Part shown: in pieces, positions 52,155 through 63,947 of the stretch | Position numbering within the stretch: position 1 is the stretch's first letter | How the letters are laid out: each line of letters begins with the position of its first letter | Assembly: GCA_006176705.1 (NCBI GenBank) | Contig: QRFJ01000298.1 | Location: 620,001-684,000, forward strand | Source: Cocos nucifera | Lineage: Eukaryota > Streptophyta > Magnoliopsida > Arecales > Arecaceae | DNA: 64,000 bases | Direction of reading: 5' to 3' | Translations under genes and position numbers: made by a program | Notes under the pieces: model-generated | The model's input: only the letters and a program-made list of their open reading frames with translations | Told to the model about the DNA's origin: nothing | Databases searched by the model: none

Positions 52155-54983
52155 TGTTGGAAATCGAGCAGGCTTAAAGCATGCATTTTTAAAAAATTTT
52201 TCAAATTAAATGGCAACAAAAGTAAAAATTAATCAAATATTAATCTACTATATGCAATGATTAGATCATTAAACCCTACTCAAGATCCAAACATGCTAAT
52301 ATATTATAGAAAATTTAAATATGATCGATCAGCAAATCATATTCGCTGATCAACTTATGTTCAAAATACAATACCTGTGTATGAGTAAATGATCTCTACA
52401 ATCCAAAATCACTAGTAGAAGTTCTCACATCACACTACAGTCGCACACTCGTTCGATCTCTATGGTGAGTCCACATGGAGCTTCTGATCCCGACCAGCTC
52501 CACCGGAGTGCTAGCTCCTCGCCAAAGCCTTTGATGGTCAATCTTCATCGATCCAATCAACAATCTACTTTCTAATCTCCCAGACACTCTAGAAGACTAG
52601 AGTAGAATCTTTGGAGGATGATGAAGTAGTAGATGAAGTTTGGTGGTGATCGGACACTCATAGCACTCAATCTCTCCACCCAAACCTAGAGACCTAATCT
52701 TAGGGTTTCACACACCCAAAAATCCTGACACCTCAAAAATGCTCTCATACCTTCTCTATTTATAATTTTATCATGAAATAAATTTTCATGGATAGAGGAC
52801 TTTCCATGATAGAGGACTTTCCTCTCTATAGAAACCCCACTTAGATCACATCTAAAGTGGGCATCCAAATGAAAAGAAAAATAGTTGCCGTGAGAAAAAG
52901 AAGTTGGCACACGAGAGACTCACCCTCTCTCCCTGGACTTTTCCATGCATAGGACAAGTCCTCTCTCTGATTTTCTCTCTCAAAAACCCCTCACATAGCC
53001 ACTTTCCCTTCCACACATGCCCAAAAAAATCACCCTTTCATTGGCGTGATTTCAATGGGAATAATACATGAGAAGAATAAGGCATGGAGGTTGAACTTGT
53101 TTCAACCTCCCAACAAAATTTGAATTCAAATTCAAACTAATCCACTTCCAACGCCCTCCCCATAAAGGTTGACACATAGAAGGACTCTCCTTCTTCATGC
53201 CCACACTTAGGAATGCTAAAAAAATGTGAGAGAAATCATAAGGGGTCATGGCAAGTAGATAAGGGTGAGAGAGAGAGAGGAGGTTTCAACACTTAACAAC
53301 TCTAGTTGAATTTAAAATTTAACTTTGTTTGAACTGGTCCAACACTTGGACCAGGTCAAAGAGAGAAAGGAAAGGATGCGCACAATTCTCCTATATGAGA
53401 AAAACTCATGTAAAATCTAGATGGGGCATGGGTCAAACCAGGGTGCTGCAGGGAGAAAATATTTGAAATTCAAACTTCATTTGACTTGGTCCAAATTGGT
53501 TTCAACCAAACCAATTAATCTAGACCCAATTAGATTAGGTTAAACCTAATTAAATTAGTCTTAACCCAATCTAATAAATTTTTAATCAAATTAAAAATTA
53601 ATTAGATCCAGTTCCTGATCATATCAGGGTTGAATCTTCCATAGCAATTAGGTCATCTCATAACATGATCGGGTCAAACCCAATCGAAGCAAATTCAATC
53701 GAATTTGATCGAATCCTCATTGCTCAAATAAATTGAGCTAATCAGCAATCAAATTATTAATTAATCCTCTAATAAATATAGTGTTTCAATCATGTGAATA
53801 TCTGAGAAATAGAGTCCCATCTACATGAAACTCTTGATTAAAAAGTCCCAAACAAGTGGGACTTTTGATCAAGTATTCCAAATAAATGAAACTCATGATC
53901 ATAGAATTTCAAACCAGTAAAACTCTTGATCATAGAGTCTCAGATAAGTAGAACTCAGAGTTTCAGTCTAGTGGGACCCATAAAAGTAGAGTCTTAGTTT
54001 AGTGGGACTCCTAATCATAGAGTTTCAGTCTAGTGGGACTCTTGACCATAGTATCTTAGACCATTGGGACTCTTGATCAGCCATCAGATCAAGTAGAAAT
54101 TTCTATTATGTGTGACCCCATAGGTTCAAATCCTAAGTTGATAGCATAGAAACTAATTTTCTGTACTAATCGATGTAACCATCTAGCAATGGTATTCAAT
54201 GTCCGGATAGGTCGAATAGTCATAACACAACATCAACGAACCTGTGGTATATAGTTATCGTATAATTTATCCTCTTGACCTTAATGCTTAAAAGATGACC
54301 TAGGGTTTAACTGTCAACCCTAAAAAATTATCTACAGTATATTTCAAAATTCAGTGTTCATCGAATGAACTATCCCGACCGAGGTTTTGCTAAATTGAAA
54401 CAACAATTGGAGGAGTCAATCCTATCTTGACTTATACACTAACAAAATAAGTACTTGACTGTACCTAGTAATCTTCCATCACTGAATTAGAAATTTAGGT
54501 AGTCTGACATCTAAGTGCAGTGAGTTGCTTGCAAGTCACCATGATGATCTTAGGTCTAAGGGATACTTATATCTATATCCTTCGCGTGCAGCTCTTGACA
54601 ACAGAGAGCTACACAGTTGGATCACGTTTAGTAAAATGTATCCTTACACTTCACCTGCATGCCATACCAGTATATCATACTTCTTGGTTAAGAGGATAAC
54701 CAATGCATATGGCACACAACAACCTACACTCAATATATTATCGTCCAGGTAACAACGTATCATTTGGTTATAAACAAGTTTAAGGACTAAACAATAAATT
54801 CTTCTTTATCGAGTCTAAATAGTCCTAAGAACTTCATCACAGAAGAGTTCATTATAGGAAGATGCACAAAAATGATGAAAATATCAAAATAATAATTTTA
54901 TTTATTATAATAATTTAAGTATATTTATAATCAGCTCAATCATTTATAACCTAGATTATTGGCTTAGGATACATTTCTCAACA
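52155..54983 (-). repeat. Copia C 3' LTR (2829 bp)
   Basis: The plus strand starts TGTTGGAAATCGAGC and ends ACATTTCTCAACA. The part from about 54090 to 54983 aligns with the reverse of copia B's LTR start (TGACTTGCAAGCAACTCAC word at 54521-54539 on the opposite strand). It carries a 31-bp repeat expansion (53822-54080). No gene is seen in 52155-54983. Confidence 0.85.
53822..54080. repeat. Degenerate 31-bp tandem repeat in copia C LTR, about nine units
   Basis: The word GTGGGACTCTTGATCATAGA, in variants, starts near 53823, 53854, 53884, 53914, 53946, 53969, 54000, 54031 and 54062. Spacing is 30-32 bases with one shorter step of 23. Confidence 0.85.
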
Positions 54984-56600
54984 ACTCTCACTTAGACTAA
55001 AGCCACTCAGAATAGTATCGTATACCCATCTTCCATTTATGATTGTCGAACTCTTTAATTCTCAGGGCTTTAGTAAATGGGTCGACCATGTTATCCTTTC
55101 CATTGATCTTCTAAAAGTCAACATCACCTCGCTCCACGATCTCTCATACAAGGTGATAGCAACATAGAATGTACTTGGTATGCTGATGTGCCTTCAGCTC
55201 CTTCGCTTGAGCTATGGCTCCAGTGCTGTCATAGTAAAGTAGAACCGAACCATCCAAGGAGGATGCCACCTCAGCTCATTGATAAACTTTCACAGCCACA
55301 CAGCTTTCTTCGCAGTATCAAATGCCATGACAAACTCTGCCTCGTACACAAAATTAGCTATAGTGTGCTACTTGAAACTCTTCCAGTAGATCGCTCCATC
55401 ATTTAGGGTAAATACATAACCTAACATACTCTTACTATCATCATAATCTGACTGAAAACTAAAATCAGTATATCCCATAAGTTTTAAGTCAACATCTTTA
55501 TATATGACCACTAGTCCATAGTATTCCTAAAATACTTCAAGATTGTCTTTACAACCTTCCAATGATTCTCATCCAGATCAGACTGGTATCTACTTACTAC
55601 CCCTGGTGAGTATGCCACATCCAATTTCGTACATGTCATGATGTGCATAATAGAATCCACTACTGAAGCATATGGTATTCTACTCATATGCTCTCTCTCT
55701 TGAGGAGTTGTCGGACAATCCCTCTTCGAAAGAATAATTTCATGGCCTGTTAGGAGATAGTCCTTTTCGAAATTTTCCATACTGAACTGCTTCAACATAG
55801 TATCGATGTACGTTGACTGGGACAATCTAAGTAATATTTTAGATCTATCTCTATAGATCTTCATTCCTAGGATGTAGGAAGCTTCTTCCAAGTCCTTCAT
55901 AGAGAATTACGACGACAACCAAACCTTTATTTCCTATAATGTAGGATGTCATTCCCGATTAAGAGAATATCATCCACATACAAAATAAGAAATATAACTA
56001 TAGAACCATTAGCCTATTTATACATTCAGTGTTCCTCTTTATTCTTAATGAAGCCATACATTTTGATCATCTTTTTAAAATATATGTTCCAACTTCGCGA
56101 TGCCTGCTTCAATCCATAGATCAATCTAAGAAGCTTGCACACCTTGGACTCATCTATGGACATGAAACTCTCGAGCTATATGATATACACTTGTTCGTTC
56201 AACTCTCCATTTAGGAAAGTTGTTTTCATATCCATTTACCAAATCTCATAGTCTATGTATGTTGCTATCGCATGCATGATCTGAATGGACTTAAGCATTG
56301 CCATCAAGAAAAATATCTCATCATAGTCAATACCATAATGCTGATGATATCCCTTGGTAACCAGACGGATTTTATAGGTCTCCACCTTTTCATTTGTGCT
56401 CTTTTTTATTTTAAAAATCAACTTACACTCAATGAGTTTTATCCTTTCAGGTAGATCAACCAGTGTCCATACACTGTTGACTTTCATGGACTCTATTTTG
56501 CATTTCATGGCTTCTAGCCACTTATCAAAATCGGACCTCTACATGGCATCCATGTAGATGATCGGATCCTTATCATTCTCATCGAGTTCAACAGGATCAC
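54984..56600 (-). pseudogene. Copia C reverse transcriptase and RNase H (broken)
   Basis: RT: 56508-56236 (VNSVWTLVDLPERIKLIECK, YHQHYGIDYDEIFFLMAMLK), LYVDDILL with YVDD near 55970-55981, and 55900-55511 (KDLEEASYILGMKIYRDRSK, MSRIPYASVVDSIM, GVVSRYQSDLDENHWKV). RNase H blocks are in 55480-55150 and DPFTKAL-like sequence near 55075-55095. The polypurine tract (AAGTGAGAGT on the minus strand, 54984-54993) adjoins the LTR. Stops and shifts are scattered, but fewer than in D. Confidence 0.85.
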
Positions 56601-58089
56601 CATTTTAGACTAAGAAATCATAGTATCTATCCGATTGATGCGGTACTCTACTGGATCTCCTTACAAATACCTCTAAAATGGGCTCTAGGTTTGATCTTAT
56701 CAAATCCAGTTTTGTAGGTTCACAAAAATGTGTTGGTTCTTCCACCTAGTGAACCTCAACAAGCTCAACATTTTAGGCAGCTGTTCCTTCCATAAAAAAC
56801 TTTTTTTCCAAAAAGACTATCCTATTGCTAACGAACACCTTTTATTTTTTAGCAAGGTAGAAGTAATAACCCCTAGTATTCTTGGGGTACCCTATGAATA
56901 AGCACTTATCAAGCCTAGGTTAAAATTTTTCTAGCTGCAAATGTTTGACATAAACTGGACATCCCTAAACCCTAAGGTGAGAGAGTGTCGACCTACACCA
57001 ATTCCATATCTCATATAAAGTCTTTACAACAGACTTACTCAAAATATTATTTAAAATAAAATAAGCAGTCTCGAGTGCATACCCTTAGAAAGAAATAAGC
57101 AAACTCGCAAACCCCATCATGGATCGAACTATGTCCAACAGGGTTCAATTCCTCCTTTCGGATACACCATTATGCTGTGGTGTTACAAGAGAAATTCATT
57201 GTGAGAGAATTTTATTTTTTCCTAGATATGTCAAAAAATTATTAGAAAGGTATTCATCTCTTCGGTCTGACCGAAGAGTTTTAATACTCTTCCCAAGTTA
57301 TTTTTCTACCTTATTTTGATATCGTTTGAATATTTCAAATGAATCAGATTTATTTTTCATAAGATAGACATACCCATACCTAGATAGATTGTCAGTAAAT
57401 ATAATGAAGTTATAGAATCCATCTTTAGTACATGTATTCATAGGTCTACATACATCAGTATGTACTAGACCCAAAAGCTCAGTGACCTGTTCATCCTTTC
57501 CAGTAAAAGATGATTTGGTCATTTTACCAAGAAGGTAGGACTCACATGTAGTCAATGATTCGTAATCATCGATGTCAAGGATATGCTCCTTGACTAACCT
57601 ATTAATCCTATTCTTGTTCATATGACCGAGCCTACAGTGCCAAAGACAGGCATTGGTGACATTATCTTATTTTGGATATTTATTTGACGTGTATATTACA
57701 CTAATAGACTATGATAAAATATAAATACTATTTTTTAATTATCCTCACATTACTGTATCATTCATAATGATATCATAATAATTTTTTTTTATTAACAAAT
57801 AATAACCATCTTGAGCCAAAAGCCCAAAAGATATTATGTTCATCATAAAAGATGGACAATAGTGATAGTCACTTAAAATGATACTATTAATTTTGAAAAT
57901 AAGCTCAAGAGTTTCTAATGCTAGGATTGGAACTTTACTTTTATCTCCAACATTAAGGAATCTATTATTGTTCTCAAATTTTCTACCACTTTGAAGTCCA
58001 TGCAATGAATTGTATATGTGAACTGGACTCTCAATATCTAATACCCAGGTAGATATATCACAAATAGAAAAATTACAAGGTGTTATCAT
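56601..58089 (-). pseudogene. Copia C protease and integrase (broken)
   Basis: 58089-57745 reads STWVLDIESPVHIYNSLHGL with Asp-Ile-Glu-Ser at 58027-58038 in place of the catalytic triad, then LNVGDKSKVPILAL and YCPSFMMNIISFGLLAQDGY. Integrase in 57621-57298: NRINRLVKEHILDIDDYESL, CESYLLGKMTKSSF, LLGLVHTDVCRPMNTC with the first Asp. HNGVSERRN near 57155-57185 keeps catalytic Glu but is followed by a TGA in place of Arg. The C-terminal part, with FIGYPKNT-like sequence near 56890, is degraded. Confidence 0.83.
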
Positions 58090-59103
58090 ATAACAACCTT
58101 AACCAGCAATCATTTGCTGATTTCTTCTATTCAGCCTATTCAAGTCAAGAGAATAATTTTTCTTCAGGTCTACCTAATTAGGTTCAATACTAGACTCCTC
58201 ATAATTAGACCAATAGTGAATGAAGTGGACTTACACTAGCCATTCTATTTATCTGAAAGAGAAACACAAAATCTTATTAGTACTTAAATTAATTAATCCT
58301 AAAGACATAGACTTTAGTCTGAAGGTCTTTCCATTATTTTTATGAATTAGTAGCCTCTACCTCCAATTTGAGAAATTACACTAACTCCTTAGTAGGTACT
58401 AGAATCTACATAGACTACAAACGAGCTCGAGAAAAACTCTGACTAACCCATATGCATCTATAGGTAGGTTCACAATCAATTATTTATGTAAATAATTTTT
58501 ATTAATTAGGTTTTGCCCTAAAATCTAATTTAGTAGGCTATGGCCTCCACTAAAAAGATCTAGTTAGGTCCAACCATTAACATGATTGAGTTCGGTGCAT
58601 CAAACCAATGATGACTAAGCTTGAGGAAAGCTCTGACTAACCTGATCACCGTTAAGAGAGTGCGACCTAATCATCATATAATAGATAGTAATTTTAATAT
58701 CCAGTTGAATACCAGGTGTAACGCACCTCCAATATCTACCTAAAAAATTGGACTCATTACTATTCACCTAAATGGAAGGCTATGATTCGGTTATCCCTAT
58801 AATTTAGTCATTTTTAAAGATCTAATAATTTAGAGAATTTAGATTTCATGTGATTTAAGGATAGAAATGATACGAATCTATTTTCTTCCACTAACTTCAC
58901 CAAGTCAAATCCTTCCACTAACTTCATCAAGTCAACAGGTTAGAATTAGGATCAATTTAGGTCCATGGGCACCTAATTCAGTCATATTGATTGAAATCAG
59001 TCAAACTGATTTCTAGTAACATGGGTCAACTCGAATCACTAAGTGATCTAATCAAATCCTAATCGACCATGCTGGCCAGGTAAGTGAGATCAGTGAAAGA
59101 GAT
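58090..59103 (-). other. Copia C leader, gag absent
   Basis: About 150 bases without Gag motifs separate protease from a leader matching copia D 32810-33540 (minus against plus strand; for example TTGACTTGGTGAAGT and CTGGCCAGGTAAGTGAG words). It is cut at 59103 by LTR I. Confidence 0.65.
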
Positions 59104-59528
59104 TATTGGAAAATATATTCCAAATTCAATCATCAGCCTATTGACAGTTAAGCTACATTATATCTATAATTAATTTATTAATAAATAAAATATATTTTTG
59201 ATATTTTTTTCATCATAAAGTATTCATCGAACTCCATTATTATGATGAAGTCCTTAGAATTATTTAGCTTTGATAAAGAGAGGATTTATCGATTAGTTCT
59301 TAAATTTATTCACGATCAAATAATAGATTGTTAATTAGGATGATAGTGTCTATCGAGCATAGATCGTTGTATGCTATATAGGTTGGTTGTTCTCTTAACC
59401 AAGGAGTGTAGAGACACTGATATAGCATACAGGTGAGATATATGGATACATCGTCATTGAATGTGACCAACACTAGAGCATTTTGCTGTCAAGACTGTCT
59501 CTGATGGGATATAGGATAAGTGTCCCTT

Positions 59529-60115
59529 TGTGAGCTCAAAAGTGGGACTCCTAAGTCTTGAAAACATAAGAAGGTATGTCATAAAAAAATGGGAGCAAGT
59601 CGAAAGAAGAATCAGTCTGAATAGTAGAGTTCAGAAACTAGGTCGGCTCACTCTGAGACTAAGCTGGCTCAATTGAAAACTAGGTCGGCACGGTCTCAAA
59701 AAAAAAATTTAGATAGAGAGTAGCATTTTTGGGCTATTGGCATGGTACACAACTAGGTCGGCTCAATCTGGGACTGAATCGACCCAGTCATAAGTTAGCT
59801 GGCTTAGTTTGAAACTGGGCCGACTCAATTTCGTAGGTTATTATTTTGTGTACATGGGTTGTTTAGGTTTGGAAAATTTTTCTATGATCTTGGGCTTGAT
59901 CCTTTGTAAAGTATATATACTGAAAATAGGTTAAGATTGTAAGAGTGCTGAAATATACTAAATAAAAGCTCTTTTCTTCTTGAAATCTCTTCTTCTCTAT
60001 TCTTTGATTTATTTGATCGTGCTTCTATAAAGATCTCTAAGAAGTACTTTCTTATTGCTTGGATAATCTCCGATGGCCATGCCGATCTATGTGGGAAGAG
60101 CATATATTTCTAATA
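59529..60115 (+). repeat. Copia E 5' LTR (587 bp)
   Basis: Starts TGTGAGCTCAAAAGTGGG and ends CATATATTTCTAATA. TATATATA at about 59911-59919 is followed by CTGAAAATAGG, as in copia F. GGCTCA/TGAGCC-rich repeats are at 59640-59830. Confidence 0.9.
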
Positions 60116-60116
60116 T

Positions 60117-60129
60117 TTCGTATCAGAGC
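60117..60129 (+). other. Primer binding site of copia E
   Basis: TTCGTATCAGAGC follows the LTR; it differs from TGGTATCAGAGC, complementary to initiator tRNA-Met, at two bases. The leader to the gag ATG at 60383 has no other feature. Confidence 0.8.
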
Positions 60130-60382
60130 AGTGTTGCGTGGAAGAAAGGAAGACACATAGGGTTTACTACATCTAAGATCTATTGCGCCAAGTTTATCCT
60201 AAAACTTTTAGTTTGCTTCATGGTTGTCTCTAGATTAAGGTGGAGATTGTTTACATGGAGGAACGGTGATACAGAAGTTTGGAAAGAGGATCTAGGGCTA
60301 GTTAGATCTTCTTTGAAGGATAGTTTTACTGGTGTGTGATCGTGAAGGGTGTTAGGGATCTGTTCTTGACTTGTTTGAAGTC

Positions 60383-61200
60383 ATGGGATCAAGTGAATTC
60401 AAGATGGATTTTGAAAAGTTCGACAGCAAGAAAAACTTTATCCTATGGTAGCAAAGAGTAAAGGACTTGTTGGTTTAGCAGAAGATCTATAAGGTCTTGA
60501 CAAAATAAAGGCTGGAAAAGATTAGTGCTGAGGATTGAGAAGAGTTGGAGAAAATTACTTTTAGCACAATCTAGATCTACTTGGTCGATCAGGTTTTGCC
60601 CGAGGTTTGCGCAGAGACTATGACAAAGGGGTTCTGGGAGAGACTGGAGAACACATACATGGAGAAGAACATGATGAACAAACTATGATTGAAGAAATAG
60701 CTGTATAGTTTGAAAATGCTCGAAGGCGAAGATCTTGTTGCATATATCCAAAGGTTCAATCAGGTGTGTTCTGAGGTGATGAGTTTGGATGTAATGATCA
60801 ACAAGGAGGATCGGGCATTGCTGCTATTATGTTCTCTCCTAGGTTCGTATGATGGTCTCATAACAACTCTAGTTTATGGAAATAAGATCCTAAACTATGA
60901 AGAGGTTGTTAGTGTGCTCAAATCAAATGAGCAAAGGGAGAAGATCTACAAGGAAGATCCTAAGTCTGAGATCGTAGCTGTGAACAAAAGATAGGAAAGA
61001 TCAAAGGAGAAGATCAGAGGAAAATCCAAGGGTAGGTCAAAGTCTTGCGATCAGAGAAAGATGACATTGAAATGTTATAAATGTCATCAGCCTAGACACC
61101 TGAGGAGAGATTGTCTTCTTTTGAGATCAAACAAAGAAAAGGCCAGCAAGAAAGATGATACAGCTTCTATGAGCAGTGGAGAAGACCTGCTAGTTGTATC
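60383..61200 (+). pseudogene. Copia E Gag (broken)
   Basis: Starts MGSSEFKMDFEKFDSKKNFI and continues through stops at about 60449, 60479, 60509 and 60539 to LENTYMEKNMMNKL (60648-60687). The stretch 60710-60994 reads MLEGEDLVAYIQRFNQVCSE, LLGSYDGLITTLVYGNKILN and SNEQREKIYKEDPKSEIVAV. After a TAG at 60992-60994 comes the zinc knuckle CYKCHQPRHLRRDC (61073-61114), CX2CX4HX4C intact apart from an unusual Arg before His. The layout matches Tnt1-type Gag. The ATG is chosen because copia F has the matching one at 40250. Confidence 0.85.
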
Positions 61201-62660
61201 AGATGGATCCACAGAGTGCGATACTATGTGGATATTGGATTCAGCATGCTCACACCACTATACTTCTCATTTAGAGTGGTTTGCTACCTATCAGAAGGCC
61301 GATGGTGGAAGTGTCAGCCTTGGAGATGATCATCCATGCAAAGTAGCTGGAATTGGCTCTATCAGGATGAGGATGTACAACAGGATTATTCATACATTAT
61401 CAAATATCAGGCATGTACCAAAGTTGAAAAAGAATTTAATTTCTTTGGATTACTTGGAGGAGCAGGGTTATGCTTTTAGTAGCTAGGCTGGGAGTGGATG
61501 TTTGAAAATTTTCAAGAGAGCTTTGGTGGTAATGAGAGGTAGAAGACTAAGAAACAATGTTTACAGAATGGAAGACTCAGTGGTAAATGATAGTACAGAG
61601 ATGCTAGCAACAACATAGGAGGAGCAGATTTTATATCGACTGCGGTACTATCAAATGGGTCATATGAGTGACCGTGGGCTCACAAAACTAAGCAGAAGAG
61701 GTATGATCTCAGCCCTGAAGAAGGAGGGCATAGATCTTTATGAGTCGTGTATCTTTGGCAAATAGCATAGGGTGAAGTTTGCCAAAAATATCAAGCACAG
61801 CGAGGGAGTGCTGGATTTAGTACACTCGGATGTATGGAGACCAACTTCTGTATCAGCTAGAGGTGGGGCAAAATACTTTGTTACTTTCATTGATGATTTC
61901 TCAAGAAAGGTGTGGATTTATCTGATCTAAGAAAAATCAAAGGTGTTTGCCCGATTCAGAGCCTGAAGAGCTAAAGTAGAGAAGGAATCAGAAAGATAGA
62001 TAAAGTGTCTGAGGTCGAACAATGGAGGAGAGTATACTAGCCTGGAGTTTAAGAGGTACTGTAAGAAAAATGGCATCAAACGCCATTACACGGTAAGGAT
62101 GACTCCCCAACAGAATGGTGTCATGGAGAGGATGAACCAAATACTGACCGAGAAGGCATAGAGTTTGAGGCTGTAGACATCACTCCCAAAGTTCTTTTGG
62201 GGTGATGCTCTAACTTTTCTTATTTTCTTGTGAACAGGTCCCCTCATTATAAGCTGAATGGAGGCATTCCAGAAGAGATTTGGAGTGAAAAGAAGGTGAA
62301 GCTTGGCCATCTGAAAGTCTTCGATTGCACAGCCTATGCACATATGGAGAAAATCGAGAGGAGCAAATTGGATCCGAAATCTCAAAAGATGACATTCATA
62401 GGATATCCACAAGAAGTCAAGGGGTATCTACTGTGGGACTCTTAGGCACAGAAGTCAGTGATCAGTAGGGACATTATCTTTGATGAGAAGAACATCTTGA
62501 GGAGGTCTGGGATAGATAAAACTGGAAAAACAAAGATGAACAACGGTGGCCAGTCAAAGAATGATGGCATGCAGGTTACATCCACTTACAGGAGTGTTCC
62601 TATTGAGGTGGAGCTGGACAGAAAAGTATTATCTCAGATTAAAAATTAGCATGGAGGGCC
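61201..62660 (+). pseudogene. Copia E protease and integrase (broken)
   Basis: Protease site WILDSACSHHYTSHLEWFA (61231-61287) has Asp-Ser-Ala followed by Cys-Ser-His-His, a form usual in the Tork lineage. RHVPKLKKNLISLDYLEEQG follows. Integrase: HMSDRGLTKLSRRGM, LDLVHSDVWRPTSVSARGGA with the first Asp (about 61828), LRSNNGGEYTS where the second Asp is Asn (about 62014-62016), and NGVMERMNQIL with Glu. 62230-62445 carries NRSPHYKLNGGIPEEIWSEK and HLKVFDCTAYAHMEK, and 62458-62649 RDIIFDEKNILRRSGIDKTG. Stops at more than ten places and a frame change near 62225. Confidence 0.85.
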
Positions 62661-63890
62661 GATAATTCAGACAGATGTGCAGAAGCAGCCACAGACATTA
62701 GACAGAGATGTGCTAATGGGAGTGGCTTTGCACAAGCCCCAGCATACTATTAGGAGACTGCTCAGATATGGCATTGATGAGGTTATCTCCTATACACTCA
62801 TCACTGCTAATGGAGATCCAGAGAATTATGCAGAGGCCATGAAGAGTGAGGATCATGATTCATAGATGCAGGCCATAATGGAGGAGATGGAATCACTTGA
62901 GAAGAATCAAACATGGCAGTTGGTGGATCTTTCAGAGGGTGCTCGATCTATTAGCTCAAAGTGGGTGTTCACAAAGAAAGAAGCACCTTCAGAATAAGAT
63001 GGAATCAGATTCAAAGCAAGGCTGGTAGCAAAGAAATACTCACAAAGAGAAGGAATTGGCTATACAGAAATATTTTCTCCTATGGTGCATCATACATCCA
63101 TTCAAGTTTTGCTGTCACTGGTGGCACAGCATAATATGGAATTGAAATAGATGGACACGAAGATGGCCTTCCTTCATGGAACTTTGGAGGAAAGAATCTA
63201 TATGAAGCAGCCAGATGGTTTCATGAAGATGGGACAGGAAGAAAAGGTGTGTTTACTCAGAAAGTCTTTGTATGGCTTGAAACAATCCCACATCAGTGGT
63301 ATCGAAGGTTTGATAACTTTGTCTTGAGCCTGGGTTTCAGTAGATGTAAACATGATTATTGTATCTACGTCAAGGATGTAGATGAGGAGGATGCTCTATA
63401 CCTATTATTATATGTAGATGATATGCTCATAGCCAGTAGAATCATGGATGCTATAAAAAGGTTGAAAAGGGCATTATCATCTGAATTTGAGATGAAAGAT
63501 TTGGGTCCAGCTAAAAAAATCCTTGGAATGAAGATTTGCAAGATAGGTGCAAAGGAGTACTCCATTTGTCACAAAAAAAGTATGTCCAGAAGATTCTAGA
63601 GAGATTTGGGATGGAGAAGGCCAAACCTACAGAGACACCATTGCCGAGCCATATGTCTCTCTCCAAGTTATAGTGCCCTCAATCAAAAGAGGAGAGAGAG
63701 TACATGAAATGAGTCCCTTATGCAAATGCTGTAGGCAGTGTAATGTACACTATGGTATACTATAGATCAGATATAGCACATACTGTGAGCATGGTTAATA
63801 GATACATGGCTAATCGTGGAAAGAAATACTAGAAAGCATTAAAATAGATATTGAGATATCTAAATGGAATAAGGGATTATGGTTTGGTAC
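62661..63890 (+). pseudogene. Copia E reverse transcriptase, truncated before RNase H
   Basis: 62677-62865 is the linker (LRYGIDEVISYTLITANGDP). RT blocks follow: MESLEKNQTWQLVDLSEGAR (about 62890), FKARLVAKKYSQREGIGYTE, VAQHNMELK*MDTKMAFLHG, and 63249-63599 with RFDNFVLSLGFSRCKHDYCI, LYVDDMLIASR (YVDD 63411-63422) and KDLGPAKKILGMKI. KALK*ILRYLNGIRDYGLVL ends the recognisable part at 63890. RNase H, present in copia F after the same words, is deleted here. Confidence 0.87.
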
Positions 63891-63947
63891 TTGGCTAATC
63901 ACCGACGGCCATATCGATCCATGTGGGAAGAGCGCATATTTTCAGCA
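63890..63947 (+). repeat. Copia E 3' LTR remnant (58 bp)
   Basis: CTTGGCTAATCACCGACGG to CATATTTTCAGCA aligns with the end of the 5' LTR (60058-60115). CTTGG at the junction is present both in RT and in the LTR. Confidence 0.85.

Larger units (their letters stand above)
52155..59103 (-). mobile_element. Copia C: Ty1/copia element of the B/D family, 5' end cut by LTR I
   Basis: The 3' LTR (52155-54983) with polypurine tract, RNase H, RT, integrase, protease and leader follow each other on the minus strand to 59103, where LTR I interrupts. Its proteins align with copia B throughout. The gag is absent between the leader and the protease. Only one LTR is in the window. Confidence 0.85.
59529..63947 (+). 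mobile_element. Copia E: Tork-like Ty1/copia element, 3' end deleted
   Basis: 5' LTR, priming site, gag, protease, integrase and RT are in order on the plus strand. RNase H and nearly all of the 3' LTR are gone: RT sequence joins the last 58 bases of the LTR at 63890. CCCTT (59524-59528) and TCCTT (63948-63952) are a near-perfect target duplication. It is a sister of copia F, in the opposite orientation. Confidence 0.9.
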
